A DNA stretch of 64,000 bases from Dehalococcoidia bacterium (GTDB taxonomy: Bacteria > Chloroflexota > Dehalococcoidia > Lucifugimonadales > Lucifugimonadaceae): NCBI GenBank assembly GCA_022819585.1, contig JAJEGY010000007.1, positions 21,248 to 85,247 of the forward strand. The letters are read 5' to 3'. Below, piece by piece: positions 1 to 8,311 of this stretch. The notes beneath the pieces were generated by a model, which saw only the letters and a program-made list of their open reading frames with translations, was not told the origin of the DNA and did no database searches. Each line of letters opens with the position of its first letter. Within the stretch, counting starts at the first letter, position 1. The position numbers and the translations under genes are program-made.

Positions 1-1374
1 ATCGTCGCGCCCTCGCTTCGGCGTCCCTCGTTTACCAAGCCGATTCCAGCCGTCTCGGTGCGTGATTTGGTGTTCAACCGCGATTTGCGAGAGGGCAGAC
101 TGCCAGCCGGGTTCGCTACTTTAGCCGAGAAGTATGGTCCGGTGTTTGAACTTCGGCTCCCGTTCCGGAAGAACTTGATTGTTCTTGCAGGGGTGGAGAC
201 GAATCGATGGGCCCAACGCAAGGGACGACTGTTCTTGCGGGCAAAGGAGTATTTCGAAGGCGTCGACAAAGCGTATGGCGTGTCGCGTTCAATGCACTCG
301 ATTGATGGTGCCGATCATTTTCGTTTTCGCAAATCGTTGCAACCGGCCTACTCTCGTACAACTTTGACCAGGCGTCTGGACGAGGTCTATGATCTGTCCC
401 GTGCGCACATGGCGACTTGGGATATGGACACACCCATCCAGGCGCAGACGATGCTACGACTATTGCTGAACGCGCAGGCTTCGCCGCTCTTTGCCAGCAT
501 TGACACCCAAGACGAGATTGCCGACGCGCTCAAATATAAGATGCGTGTGCTCAACGTAGGCCTCATCAAGATGATGCCGGGTTTCATGCTCAAGACCCCG
601 TCCATGCGCCGGCGGGAGAAGACCATGGAACGGATCATAGAGCGTATGCAAAACACTCATACCGCCGCGCAACGGGTTGGTATGCCGGCTGACGTGGTTG
701 ACGCGTATCTCAGCCTTCACGCGTCTGATCCTCAGTTCCTGCCCGAATCGGACCTGGGCCTGCCGCTGGGGGCGATCTTGATGACCAGCATGTACATGGG
801 CGATCAGCTCGGTTTCGCCCTTTACTGGTTGTTGCAGCACCCCGAGTTGTACGAGCAAGTCACGGCCGAAGCGGACGCGTTGTGGGCCGAGGGCGATCCT
901 AAAGAGGACGACTTCACTCTGGACCGGATCGACGTGACCCATCGAGTGCTGATGGAGGCTCTGCGGATGTCGCCGATCGTGGCTATGTCGATGCGCACGG
1001 TGATGAATACCTGCGTTGTGGAGGGTTACGAATTGCCTGTCGGGTCGCTGCTCGTGATTGCACAGACGGCCTCGCACTACATGGAAGAGGCATTCCCCGA
1101 TCCGTTGAAGTTCGACATCGACCGCTACGCGCCCCCGCGAAACGAACATGCCGGTGCAGGCTACGCTCCCTATGGGTTGGGCACGCACTCATGTCTTGGA
1201 TTCAACTGGTCCCAAATGCAACTTGTGATCAACCTGCTCATGCTGTCGCATTACTTCAAGATGGAGCTGGCCCGTCCCTACAAGCGGGTGCCGATGGATC
1301 CGTTACCCTCGCAGTCGCCCAGCAACAAACTGAAGTTCAGGCTCGTCGAGCGGCGGCACGAACTTCGAGGCTGA
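1..1374 (+). CDS. Cytochrome P450, 5' end outside window
   Basis: Heme-thiolate monooxygenase that inserts oxygen into an organic substrate; substrate unknown. Numbering from a GTG at 58, the heme-ligand motif YGLGTHSCLG has Cys379 and the K-helix motif EALR begins at Glu300. The usual Phe at the start of the heme motif is Tyr here. The frame is open to base 1 with no stop, and the residues before 58 read like the proline-rich P450 N-terminus, so I treat the gene as starting before the window instead of at 58. The 3' end is complete. No ferredoxin or ferredoxin reductase gene lies next to it, so its electron donor must come from elsewhere. The family is certain; the substrate is not predictable from sequence alone. 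Confidence 0.93.
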   Translation: MVAPSLRRPSFTKPIPAVSVRDLVFNRDLREGRLPAGFATLAEKYGPVFELRLPFRKNLIVLAGVETNRWAQRKGRLFLRAKEYFEGVDKAYGVSRSMHSIDGADHFRFRKSLQPAYSRTTLTRRLDEVYDLSRAHMATWDMDTPIQAQTMLRLLLNAQASPLFASIDTQDEIADALKYKMRVLNVGLIKMMPGFMLKTPSMRRREKTMERIIERMQNTHTAAQRVGMPADVVDAYLSLHASDPQFLPESDLGLPLGAILMTSMYMGDQLGFALYWLLQHPELYEQVTAEADALWAEGDPKEDDFTLDRIDVTHRVLMEALRMSPIVAMSMRTVMNTCVVEGYELPVGSLLVIAQTASHYMEEAFPDPLKFDIDRYAPPRNEHAGAGYAPYGLGTHSCLGFNWSQMQLVINLLMLSHYFKMELARPYKRVPMDPLPSQSPSNKLKFRLVERRHELRG

Positions 1375-1517
1375 GTTCGTTGCCCTCGCTCTGATTTCGT
1401 AGGCATGTGCGGTACGGCTTGGAGACGCGTCGATTGGTTGCTGTTGTTCGCAGGGTTTGAGCAGTCGGCTTATACCGATCAGTCTCGATGGTGGTTAAAT
1501 GATCAGACGTTGCCACA

Positions 1518-1994
1518 ATGATGAAAGCATTTGAAATCAAGCTCGCCACGATGTCGCATGTGGATCTACTGTCCGATATGGTGGTAGCGTTCCGTGATCA
1601 ACTCGGGCGTGAGAGCCCCACGAACGAGGAGTTCAACGCTAGTATTCGCGCTTTATTGACGAAGGGCGATGCAGATTTCCTTATGGCTGTAGCTAGTGAT
1701 GGCTCTGCGGCAGGATTTGTTCAGCTGAGATATCGATACTCGATGTGGCTATCGGCAAACGAGGCCTGTATCGAAGACCTGTTCGTAGTTCCGAATCAAC
1801 GACGTCAACATCTTGGAACTACGTTGGTAGAGCATGCGCTTGAACGCGCAGTCGAAAAAGGATGTGCTTCGGCGGTGGTAGACACGAATGAACGCAACAT
1901 CCCAGCGATCAGACTCTACAGTCGGCTAGGATTCTCCAGTTCCTCCGGACATTGGGATGCAGGCAATCAGCTGTGGCTCAGAAAACGGTTGTAG
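1518..1994 (+). CDS. GNAT-family N-acetyltransferase
   Basis: A 158-residue GCN5-related acetyltransferase, the normal length for a single GNAT domain. The acetyl-CoA-binding segment is visible at about residues 90-105 (VVPNQRRQHLGTTL, a variant of R/Q-x-x-G-x-G/A). It is followed by the typical beta5-alpha4 end with NIPAIRLYSRLGF. The acceptor substrate is unknown. There are two consecutive ATG codons at 1518 and 1521 and no clear Shine-Dalgarno, so the exact start is open. Its 3' end overlaps the convergent kinase-like gene by 17 bases. It stands alone as a single-gene unit. Confidence 0.88.
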   Translation: MMKAFEIKLATMSHVDLLSDMVVAFRDQLGRESPTNEEFNASIRALLTKGDADFLMAVASDGSAAGFVQLRYRYSMWLSANEACIEDLFVVPNQRRQHLGTTLVEHALERAVEKGCASAVVDTNERNIPAIRLYSRLGFSSSSGHWDAGNQLWLRKRL

Positions 1995-2604
1995 TGTAGT
2001 CAATTGAGGTGTCGATGCCTAACGCTGAAAGGCATCGCTGGGCGAGTTTCCTAATGTCGTGATCCTGTACATCCAACATGATCAACCCGCACTGTCTACC
2101 CGCATCCACCATGCGCTCGTTGTAGGCGAGGGTGCGATCTAGGAATCTGTCGATCATTTTGCGTTCTGGAGGTGTTTTGGTGTTGTAGGAACTTTCGGTG
2201 TGGATCCTGTTTCGGAAGGTTTCTTCGGCGGCGGTTAGCCATAGGGCTTTGATGGTTTTGGGGTCTAGGCTTGCGACGAAATCCGGCCATATGGCGGAAC
2301 CCTCTAGGACGATTCCGTTTGAGGAGGGGTCATTGGTTTGGGAAGCGATGATGGTTTCGACTTTTGGCCAGACGTTGGCTTTGTAGTGGTGGAGGACGTC
2401 TTCGATCAACTGGTCAACTGTCAGGGTTAGATAGTGCTGTGCTACGTGGTCGGGGACTTTTTCAGGTGCGGTTTTCCATGGTCGTCCGGGATGACGAGCC
2501 AAACTGTCGGTGGAGATGTGTGTCCAGCCCAGAGCGGTTGCCAGTGATTTGGCGACTGTGGTCTTGCCGACGTGGGATGATCCGCCGATGAGGATTGCTT
2601 TCAA
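1978..2604 (-). CDS. P-loop kinase-like protein
   Basis: A 208-residue cytoplasmic P-loop NTPase. The Walker A motif GGSSHVGKT (residues 7-15) sits at the very N-terminus and is followed by a HISTDSLAR segment, as in small-molecule kinases of the shikimate-kinase/2-phosphoglycerate-kinase type. That fits phosphorylation of a small metabolite, but the substrate is not evident. Later segments (LEGSAIWPDFV, then a basic RNRIHTES lid) fit an acceptor/lid arrangement. It converges on the acetyltransferase gene with a 17-base overlap. AAA-like nucleotide kinases cannot be excluded. Confidence 0.72.
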   Translation of the reverse strand: MKAILIGGSSHVGKTTVAKSLATALGWTHISTDSLARHPGRPWKTAPEKVPDHVAQHYLTLTVDQLIEDVLHHYKANVWPKVETIIASQTNDPSSNGIVLEGSAIWPDFVASLDPKTIKALWLTAAEETFRNRIHTESSYNTKTPPERKMIDRFLDRTLAYNERMVDAGRQCGLIMLDVQDHDIRKLAQRCLSALGIDTSIDYTTTVF

Positions 2605-2695
2605 GTTGAGGTTTTGCTCCTTTTACAGCCATAATTTAGTTCTTAGGAGGCTACACAGAATGCCATCCCTCGGCACTTCAGATAGAAGGTAATCC

Positions 2696-5164
2696 TTGAA
2701 CAATATTCTTAGCGGCTTCAGTTGGCTTGTGACGGTTCGCCCTTGGGTGACGTTACTGGTTTTGCTGTTGGTCACGATTGCGCTGGGAGCGGGGACGAGT
2801 TTTCGTGCGGCTCCGCAGGAGACGGCGGAGGCGTTGCCGGCGGGGAGTTCGATCACTAAGGCGCTTAATGCGATCGAGGAAAGTTTTGGGGCTTCAGAGG
2901 TGAGGGTTGTGACGTTGCTGTTCAGGGGCGATGCGATTACTCCTGACGGTCTTTCGCAGATGTCGGAGCTTCTGGGACAAATTGCCAGCGATCCGCAGGT
3001 ATCCGGTATGCTCTCGCCGGTCGACCCCATCTTCGGTCCGTCGATGCTGTTGCAAGCGGTGTTGCAGGTGCCGAATTTCGATGGGGTGACGCAGGCTCAG
3101 ATCGATGGTGTCCTTGGTGTGCCTCAGGTGAGTGAGTTGCTGGATGTGGTGACTGGAGAGGACGAGGATGGGACAAAGGTTGCGATCGCGAGTATTCAGC
3201 TGCAAAACACGGGCGATGACACGATAAAGGACATCGAGCGTCGCATCAATGATCTGGCTTTGGCGAGCGAAGGGCCGTTGCAGGCGAGCAGTATGTCGTT
3301 TGCGGTGATCGAAGACGAATACATAGAGGGAACAGAGACGGGTACGGCGCCATTGATCGGTTTGGCGCTATTGCTGATAGCGTTGCTGATTCTGTTGTTC
3401 ATGCGGACGATCTCGGACTTGATTTTGACGCTTGTGGGGCTGTTTGTTTCGATCATCTGGGTGGTGGGCGCGGAGGGTTGGTTGGGTCCGAACGGATTGG
3501 GGATTGTCGGAGCACCTAATCCATTGTCATCTATGGTGCCGATCATAATCATAGGTTTAACGGTGGACTATGCGATCCAGACGGTTTCGCATTATCGAGA
3601 GGAGCGTATCGCTGGGGAGTCAGTGGCCGCGTCGGTTCGGGTAGGGCTGAGGAACGTGACTTTGCCGCTAGTGCTTGCGGCGGCAACGACGATCGTGAGT
3701 CTGCTTGCGGGACTGTTCTCACCTATCGACATGGTTGGTGATTTCGGAGTCATCGGCGGTCTTGGCGTGGGTCTGGCTTTGATCGTGATGTTGACGCTGC
3801 TACCAGCCGGTCGGATGATATTGGACCGTCGGCGAGAGGCACGAGGGAAACTGAAGGAACCTCGGCCAATCGCTACCGCGTTGCCTGGTGTGGGTAGATT
3901 GGCGGAGTTTCTGGGTAGGAGTGTGACTAGGAGACCGGCGCCGTACATGATCGTGATTGGTGCGATCTCAGTTGCTTTGGGCTGGGCTGCGACCGATCTC
4001 GATTCGGATTACAGCATTAGAGATCTCCTGCCTAGAGGCGGTTCTGTACTGACTGATTTGAACACGCTGGACAAGGCGGTGGGCGGTTCGACGGAGATGG
4101 CGAGTGTGATCGTGCAAGCTGAGGCGACGGAGACTCGCACGTTGTTGAACATTCGTGAATTTGAGGCGGCGTTTGAAGATCCGATGACTCGACCGAGTGC
4201 GGCGGCGGGTCCGGTTTTGGCGTCGTATGAGTTGGTTATCCGAGACTGGGTAACTGACAGTGGGGAGCCGGGAGACAAGTATGACTCGGAGATCGCGGCT
4301 CGGTACCGTGAAGCATCTGCCGACTTGGAGATCGATTCGGTTGCGATGCAGGAAATTCTCGACATGATCGGGTCGAAAGATCCGGCGCTTTCCCGTGTTC
4401 TGGATAATAATCCGGATGATGTGGATGCTCTGCTGTTGCAGTTCCCTGCGTATACGGGAAACCCTGCTGCTACGAAACAACTTCAGGATGAGATCGAGGC
4501 GCGATGGTTTGGTGTGGATGACACTATCACGGTGACATCTGAGGCGGTGATCTCGTTTGCGGTCACGGATGCGATCAAGGATTCGCAGACTGAGTCGACC
4601 GGGGCGACGGTGGCGGTGGCGATTATAGTTCTGGGCGCCTTCTTCTGGGTGACGGTAAGGCAGCCTGCATTGGCGCTAATCGCGGTGGTTCCGACGGTGT
4701 TTGTGATGGTTTCGGTGCTGGGTACGATGGCGCTCCTGGATATTCCTTACACGCTGGTCACGTCGATCATCACAGCTTTGTCGATTGGAATCGGAGTGGA
4801 CTATACGATTCATATGATTCATCGCTATCGTGAGGAATACACGCGGGTTCGTGACCCTCAGACGGCGGCAGTGAGGACATTGGGAACGACGGGATCGGCG
4901 CTGCTTGGTTCGGCGCTGACTACGGCGCTCGGGATTGGGGTGTTGATTGCGTCGCCGATGTTGGCGTTGCAGCACTTCGGGATCACGGCGGCGATCACTA
5001 TAGCCTACTCGTTGATCGTATCGATCCTAGTCGTGCCTCCTGCGATGACGGTTTGGGGCGCGTACCAGAACATGCGGCTGCGGTCAATGGTGCGTCATTG
5101 GGAGGAGGAACTCGATTTGGAGATCGACGCGGTTTATCGTCGGCATGAAGAGCAGAGTCAGTAG
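2696..5164 (+). CDS. RND/MMPL-family exporter
   Basis: A large inner-membrane transporter (822 residues) of the RND superfamily, MMPL/HpnN-like, probably moving lipids or hydrophobic compounds using the proton gradient. It has the expected duplicated layout: one N-terminal helix, a large periplasmic loop, a bundle of about five helices, then the same again. The two halves carry matching motifs, GLTVDYAIQTVSHYREE and GIGVDYTIHMIHRYREE, the conserved G-x-x-x-D-Y of helix 4. The start is a TTG at 2696, chosen for the AGAAGG at 2684-2689 with 6-base spacing. It is a single gene, followed by a perfect inverted repeat that probably ends transcription. No membrane-fusion partner is adjacent, which is normal for MMPL proteins. 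Confidence 0.88.
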   Translation: MNNILSGFSWLVTVRPWVTLLVLLLVTIALGAGTSFRAAPQETAEALPAGSSITKALNAIEESFGASEVRVVTLLFRGDAITPDGLSQMSELLGQIASDPQVSGMLSPVDPIFGPSMLLQAVLQVPNFDGVTQAQIDGVLGVPQVSELLDVVTGEDEDGTKVAIASIQLQNTGDDTIKDIERRINDLALASEGPLQASSMSFAVIEDEYIEGTETGTAPLIGLALLLIALLILLFMRTISDLILTLVGLFVSIIWVVGAEGWLGPNGLGIVGAPNPLSSMVPIIIIGLTVDYAIQTVSHYREERIAGESVAASVRVGLRNVTLPLVLAAATTIVSLLAGLFSPIDMVGDFGVIGGLGVGLALIVMLTLLPAGRMILDRRREARGKLKEPRPIATALPGVGRLAEFLGRSVTRRPAPYMIVIGAISVALGWAATDLDSDYSIRDLLPRGGSVLTDLNTLDKAVGGSTEMASVIVQAEATETRTLLNIREFEAAFEDPMTRPSAAAGPVLASYELVIRDWVTDSGEPGDKYDSEIAARYREASADLEIDSVAMQEILDMIGSKDPALSRVLDNNPDDVDALLLQFPAYTGNPAATKQLQDEIEARWFGVDDTITVTSEAVISFAVTDAIKDSQTESTGATVAVAIIVLGAFFWVTVRQPALALIAVVPTVFVMVSVLGTMALLDIPYTLVTSIITALSIGIGVDYTIHMIHRYREEYTRVRDPQTAAVRTLGTTGSALLGSALTTALGIGVLIASPMLALQHFGITAAITIAYSLIVSILVVPPAMTVWGAYQNMRLRSMVRHWEEELDLEIDAVYRRHEEQSQ

Positions 5165-5187
5165 GGGATTCGGCGAGGACGAGGTTT

Positions 5188-5226
5188 GGTCGTAAGGCGA
5201 TAGATGCTGGTCTTTGCCTTACGACC
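5188..5226. terminator. Likely bidirectional terminator, perfect 11-bp inverted repeat
   Basis: GGTCGTAAGGC at 5188-5198 is exactly repeated in reverse complement at 5216-5226, with a 17-base loop. It lies between the convergent exporter gene and the minus-strand membrane-protein gene, where a shared terminator would be expected. The T-run after the stem is short on the plus strand and absent on the minus strand, so termination efficiency is uncertain. Confidence 0.55.
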
Positions 5227-5241
5227 GGTTTCGAATTAGGG

Positions 5242-5964
5242 CTATGACTGCTCTTCCGCAAACCCCTCACTGCCTCGCGACATACCGATGCCTACGCCGA
5301 TCAGGCCTATGGACCCGATTAAGATCAGGATGTTGAAGATCATGAGGAAGGATAGAGGGTCACTGGAGATGAGCATCGCCAGCAGATAGGTGATCAGGCC
5401 GCCTACGCCAGACACAATGAGTAGGTACGCTGAGATTTTGGATAGGTTCATCGACTGGACGCGGTCGGCAATCCCGATGCCGACGAGGGTTGATGCGAAG
5501 GGGAATATGGCGACGAATGCCAGAAGCACGGCAGTCATGTCGGTGTGGATGATCAATGCGGAGTCTTGGAAGAAGGTGTAGTCTGCGGTGCCGATTCCAG
5601 CATCTGCGGCGCGTTGCATCAGATGAGTGACGAAATGTTTCATGCCCATTCCGATGATTAGGATGCTCCATTCAATGATGGAGAGGAAGAGGCCGAACTT
5701 GAGCAAAGCGCCTGCGAGCCCACCTTGTCGGCTGGCTAGAGGTAAGAGCCCGAAGAATCCAAAAGACATGAGGATCATCCCCAGAATTGTGAGGAAAATC
5801 ATCAGGTGAGCGAGAGTGGGAGCGCCTGCGATAGCGTTTACCGCCTCGACGAAGTCGGTCTGATCTACGGGGTTTATTAATGGTCCCCCGGGGAAGAAGA
5901 GGCCAGATACGTAGGAGAGAACAGCGCCAGCGATCAAGGCTATTCCAGCGTATTTGATGGTCAC
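5242..5964 (-). CDS. Multi-pass membrane protein, function unknown
   Basis: A 240-residue hydrophobic protein with about six to seven predicted membrane helices (roughly residues 5-25, 48-72, 85-105, 130-150, 160-180, 185-205, 212-235), glycine- and isoleucine-rich, with no catalytic motif I recognise. The general look recalls DUF4386-like membrane proteins, but I do not assign it. The start is a GTG at 5964 preceded by GGGGGTAA. A TATACT -10-like hexamer lies about 70 bases further upstream on the minus strand (6034-6039). It converges on the exporter gene across a shared hairpin. Confidence 0.7.
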   Translation of the reverse strand: MTIKYAGIALIAGAVLSYVSGLFFPGGPLINPVDQTDFVEAVNAIAGAPTLAHLMIFLTILGMILMSFGFFGLLPLASRQGGLAGALLKFGLFLSIIEWSILIIGMGMKHFVTHLMQRAADAGIGTADYTFFQDSALIIHTDMTAVLLAFVAIFPFASTLVGIGIADRVQSMNLSKISAYLLIVSGVGGLITYLLAMLISSDPLSFLMIFNILILIGSIGLIGVGIGMSRGSEGFAEEQS

Positions 5965-6333
5965 GATTACCCCCAGTCGATATTTCAGCGTCCCATTGCC
6001 GCTATGCGGTTAGGCACAGAGATTGATGGAGAGAGTATAGCACTGATGCATGACATTTGTATTTGATGGGGGTGTACGTATGCATCGTCGACATCCCAAC
6101 TAAAGTGGAGGTATGGGTCGATAGCGGTTACGTCGGATGAACCGGCTGTCTGCTAGGTGACTTCCAGCAGTTCAATTGTCGGACTACAAGATTGTTTCCC
6201 AATTTGGACTGAGATCGATTGGGGATAAGGAGAATGTCGTGATGTGTAACTCCTGTTCGCTATTGAAGCTGGCAGGCTATGACGCCAGCGGATAATATCT
6301 GTGTAACTTTTACCGCATAAAGGAGGGATCTTG
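5965..6333. other. 369-base gap between divergent genes
   Basis: This non-coding stretch separates two divergently transcribed membrane-protein genes, so it should hold promoters for both. On the minus strand TATACT (6034-6039) is a fair -10 element without a good -35. On the plus strand there is a well-placed AGGAGGG (6321-6327) before the downstream gene and a very short frame with its own AAGGAG (listed separately). No tRNA or terminator is visible. Confidence 0.5.
6239..6295 (+). CDS. Possible 18-codon small ORF
   Basis: A tiny frame starting GTG-ATG at 6239/6242 and ending TAA at 6293-6295, preceded by AAGGAG at 6227-6232 at ideal spacing. The predicted peptide begins MCNSC and has a short hydrophobic middle. 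It lies 38 bases before the next gene's start and could be a leader peptide or chance. The only support is the ribosome-binding site and its position. Confidence 0.22.
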   Translation: MMCNSCSLLKLAGYDASG

Positions 6334-6756
6334 ATGCTCGGGCAGGTGCATGACCACATTGTTAAGGAGCTTAGTGAGAGCAGTCGTACGGATACGATCT
6401 TCGTGCTGACAGCAATCGTCTTCAATCTCATTGTTCTTGCGATCAATTTCGGTGTAGCTACCGAGGCCACATTGGAGGAGGGTGATGCGACGTACGACAT
6501 CATATTGGCGATCTTCATCGTGATGACGGTGCTGCTCAACATGGTCGCTGTTGCCGCGCTGGTTCTGGGCAGACGGACGCGTCGCATACTGTTGGACGGC
6601 CTAGTGGAGATGTACCGCGACAATGATGTTGACAAGTATTACGAGCCTAGTCTGATATCGAATTACGGAGCGCGCTATCTTCTCTTCGCCGGGGTGATAG
6701 CTACTCTTGCGGTCACGGCGATAGTCGTGCCCCTGATCATCCGGTTCACGAACTGA
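6334..6756 (+). CDS. Small membrane protein, unknown function
   Basis: A 140-residue protein with three predicted membrane helices (about residues 22-44, 58-82 and 115-138) separated by short charged loops, including LGRRTRRILLDG. I recognise no family motif. The ATG at 6334 is preferred to the TTG at 6331 because AGGAGGG (6321-6327) is then spaced by 6 bases. The gene converges with the DedA gene 28 bases away, without an obvious hairpin between them. Confidence 0.65.
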   Translation: MLGQVHDHIVKELSESSRTDTIFVLTAIVFNLIVLAINFGVATEATLEEGDATYDIILAIFIVMTVLLNMVAVAALVLGRRTRRILLDGLVEMYRDNDVDKYYEPSLISNYGARYLLFAGVIATLAVTAIVVPLIIRFTN

Positions 6757-6784
6757 AAGTGGTGAACCCGCGCGATGTCCGACC

Positions 6785-7426
6785 TTATAGTTCCGGTGGT
6801 TGGCGTCGATGTTTGATGATTCGCCATGCAAGGAAGACAACGACGGCTAACACAATGATGGCTAAGGTGGCGTATTGGTAGGTGTCAGTAAATGCGAGGA
6901 TGTCTTCCCAGTTTTCGCCTAGGAGACGGCCGGCGTAGGTGAGGATGAGGTTCCATAGAGTAGTGCCTAGAGTGGTGTAGATGAGGAATCGGACGGGGTT
7001 CATGCGAGTGTAGCCGGCGGGTATGGAGATGATGCTGCGGATCAGGGGGATGAGGCGTCCGAAGAAGATGATGATTTCACCGTAGCGTTCGAACCAGTCG
7101 GCGGCGCGGTCGAGGTCTCGTTCGGAGATGAAGAGGTATTTTCCGAATCGGGCGACGAGGTTGCGGACGCCGGCTTCGCGTGCGAAGTATCCGACGGCGT
7201 ATAGAACGATGGCACCGATCACAGCGCCGATGGTTCCGGCGGCGACTGCGGCCCAGAAGTTCATCTCCCCTTTGGCGGAGAGTGACCCTGCGAAGGGGAG
7301 AACGAGTTCGGATGGGATTGGCGGGAAGATGTTCTCGATCGCCATGACTATGACGATGCCGCGATATCCGATGCTGGCGATCAGCTCCTCGATCCAGGTG
7401 GCGACCAGCTCTAAGAGGTGCGACAT
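6785..7426 (-). CDS. DedA-family membrane protein
   Basis: DedA/VTT proteins are inner-membrane proteins needed for membrane homeostasis; some flip undecaprenyl phosphate or phosphatidylethanolamine. This 213-residue protein shows the family pattern: ENIFPPIPSELVLPFAG near residue 30, then a helix, then the FGRLIPLIRSIISIPAGYTRM segment around residues 122-142, which contains the F/G-R-x-x-P-x-x-R motif with its essential arginines. The C-terminal helix ends in a basic tail. It lies 9 bases downstream of the transglutaminase gene on the same strand, so it is probably the last gene of that operon, although its role with those enzymes is unknown. Confidence 0.92.
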   Translation of the reverse strand: MSHLLELVATWIEELIASIGYRGIVIVMAIENIFPPIPSELVLPFAGSLSAKGEMNFWAAVAAGTIGAVIGAIVLYAVGYFAREAGVRNLVARFGKYLFISERDLDRAADWFERYGEIIIFFGRLIPLIRSIISIPAGYTRMNPVRFLIYTTLGTTLWNLILTYAGRLLGENWEDILAFTDTYQYATLAIIVLAVVVFLAWRIIKHRRQPPEL

Positions 7427-7435
7427 TAAGGGTGT

Positions 7436-8311
7436 TTAATCCGTAAGGCTGGATTTATTCATTTTGACGGCTGCGGTAAGAGTGGATGGGCCACCGTCAA
7501 TGATGACGCCTCTAGTGGGAGAGACGTCTAGATAGTCTCTGCCAACGGCTATACGAACGTGTCTTTCGTCGGCGAATGTGTGGTTGGTGGGATCAAAACC
7601 TAGCCATCCGCGGTTGGGGAGTAGACATTCGACCCATGCGTGGGTCTGGGTCTCGGGGACTTGCTCGTCGGCGATTCCGGTGACGTGCATGTAGCCAGAG
7701 ACGTATCGAGACGGGATGCCCCATGATCGGGCGATGGCGAGCATGACGTGGGCGTAGTCTTGGCAGACACCTTTGCCGGTCTCGATGATGTGGTCGACGG
7801 TTGATGAGACGTTAGTAATGCCGGGTTCGTAATGGAATGTGTGGAAAAGGGTTTCGGAGAGTTGGAATAGGGATTCAAGTGGGTCCGAGCCGCGTTTGAT
7901 TCCGTGTTTTTCGATGAAGGCGTCCAGGGTGGGGGAGCGGTGTGTCAAGGCGCTTTCGTGGGTGAAGTGCCAATATTCGAAGGAGTTTGACCAAGCCTCG
8001 ATTTCGTCCCATGCGTCAGAGCCGACTCCAAGTGGAGGTTGACCTCCGGCGACTACTTCGACTTGAGATTTGGTCACGATTTCCAAGGAATCGTGTTCGA
8101 GGTTCAGGGTGATGACGTGTTTGTTGTTGCCGAAGGGGTCGGTTTCGGCACTGAGGTATGAAGAGGGATTTGTAGTGGCTTGAAAGCCTTTCAGTGTCTG
8201 GTCGAAGTCGGTGCGTGGTTCTAGGCAGAGCCACATGACGCAGCGTTTCGCGGGTTGAGTGTATGAGTAGCTCGAGACATGCTCGATGTTGTAACGGACG
8301 AAATCTGTCAT
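7436..8311 (-). CDS. Transglutaminase-like cysteine protein
   Basis: A 291-residue protein with an N-terminal beta-sandwich domain (about residues 1-90) and a transglutaminase-fold core. The triad is complete: Cys183 in GVCQDYAH, His224 in THAWVE and Asp240 in FDPTNH. Prokaryotic members of this family are thought to cut or form amide bonds in peptides. No signal peptide is seen, so it should be cytoplasmic. The ATG overlaps the TGA of the alpha-E gene (ATGA), showing translational coupling. The alpha-E plus circularly permuted ATP-grasp plus transglutaminase set is a conserved bacterial neighbourhood proposed to make or modify a peptide. The family call is firm; the substrate is unknown. Confidence 0.93.
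   Translation of the reverse strand: MTDFVRYNIEHVSSYSYTQPAKRCVMWLCLEPRTDFDQTLKGFQATTNPSSYLSAETDPFGNNKHVITLNLEHDSLEIVTKSQVEVVAGGQPPLGVGSDAWDEIEAWSNSFEYWHFTHESALTHRSPTLDAFIEKHGIKRGSDPLESLFQLSETLFHTFHYEPGITNVSSTVDHIIETGKGVCQDYAHVMLAIARSWGIPSRYVSGYMHVTGIADEQVPETQTHAWVECLLPNRGWLGFDPTNHTFADERHVRIAVGRDYLDVSPTRGVIIDGGPSTLTAAVKMNKSSLTD

Noticed and set aside
460..1188. 242-codon minus-strand open frame opposite the P450
   Set aside because: The plus-strand P450 has all its family motifs across this stretch; the antisense frame is Arg/His-rich and resembles nothing. Long antisense frames are common in GC-rich genes.
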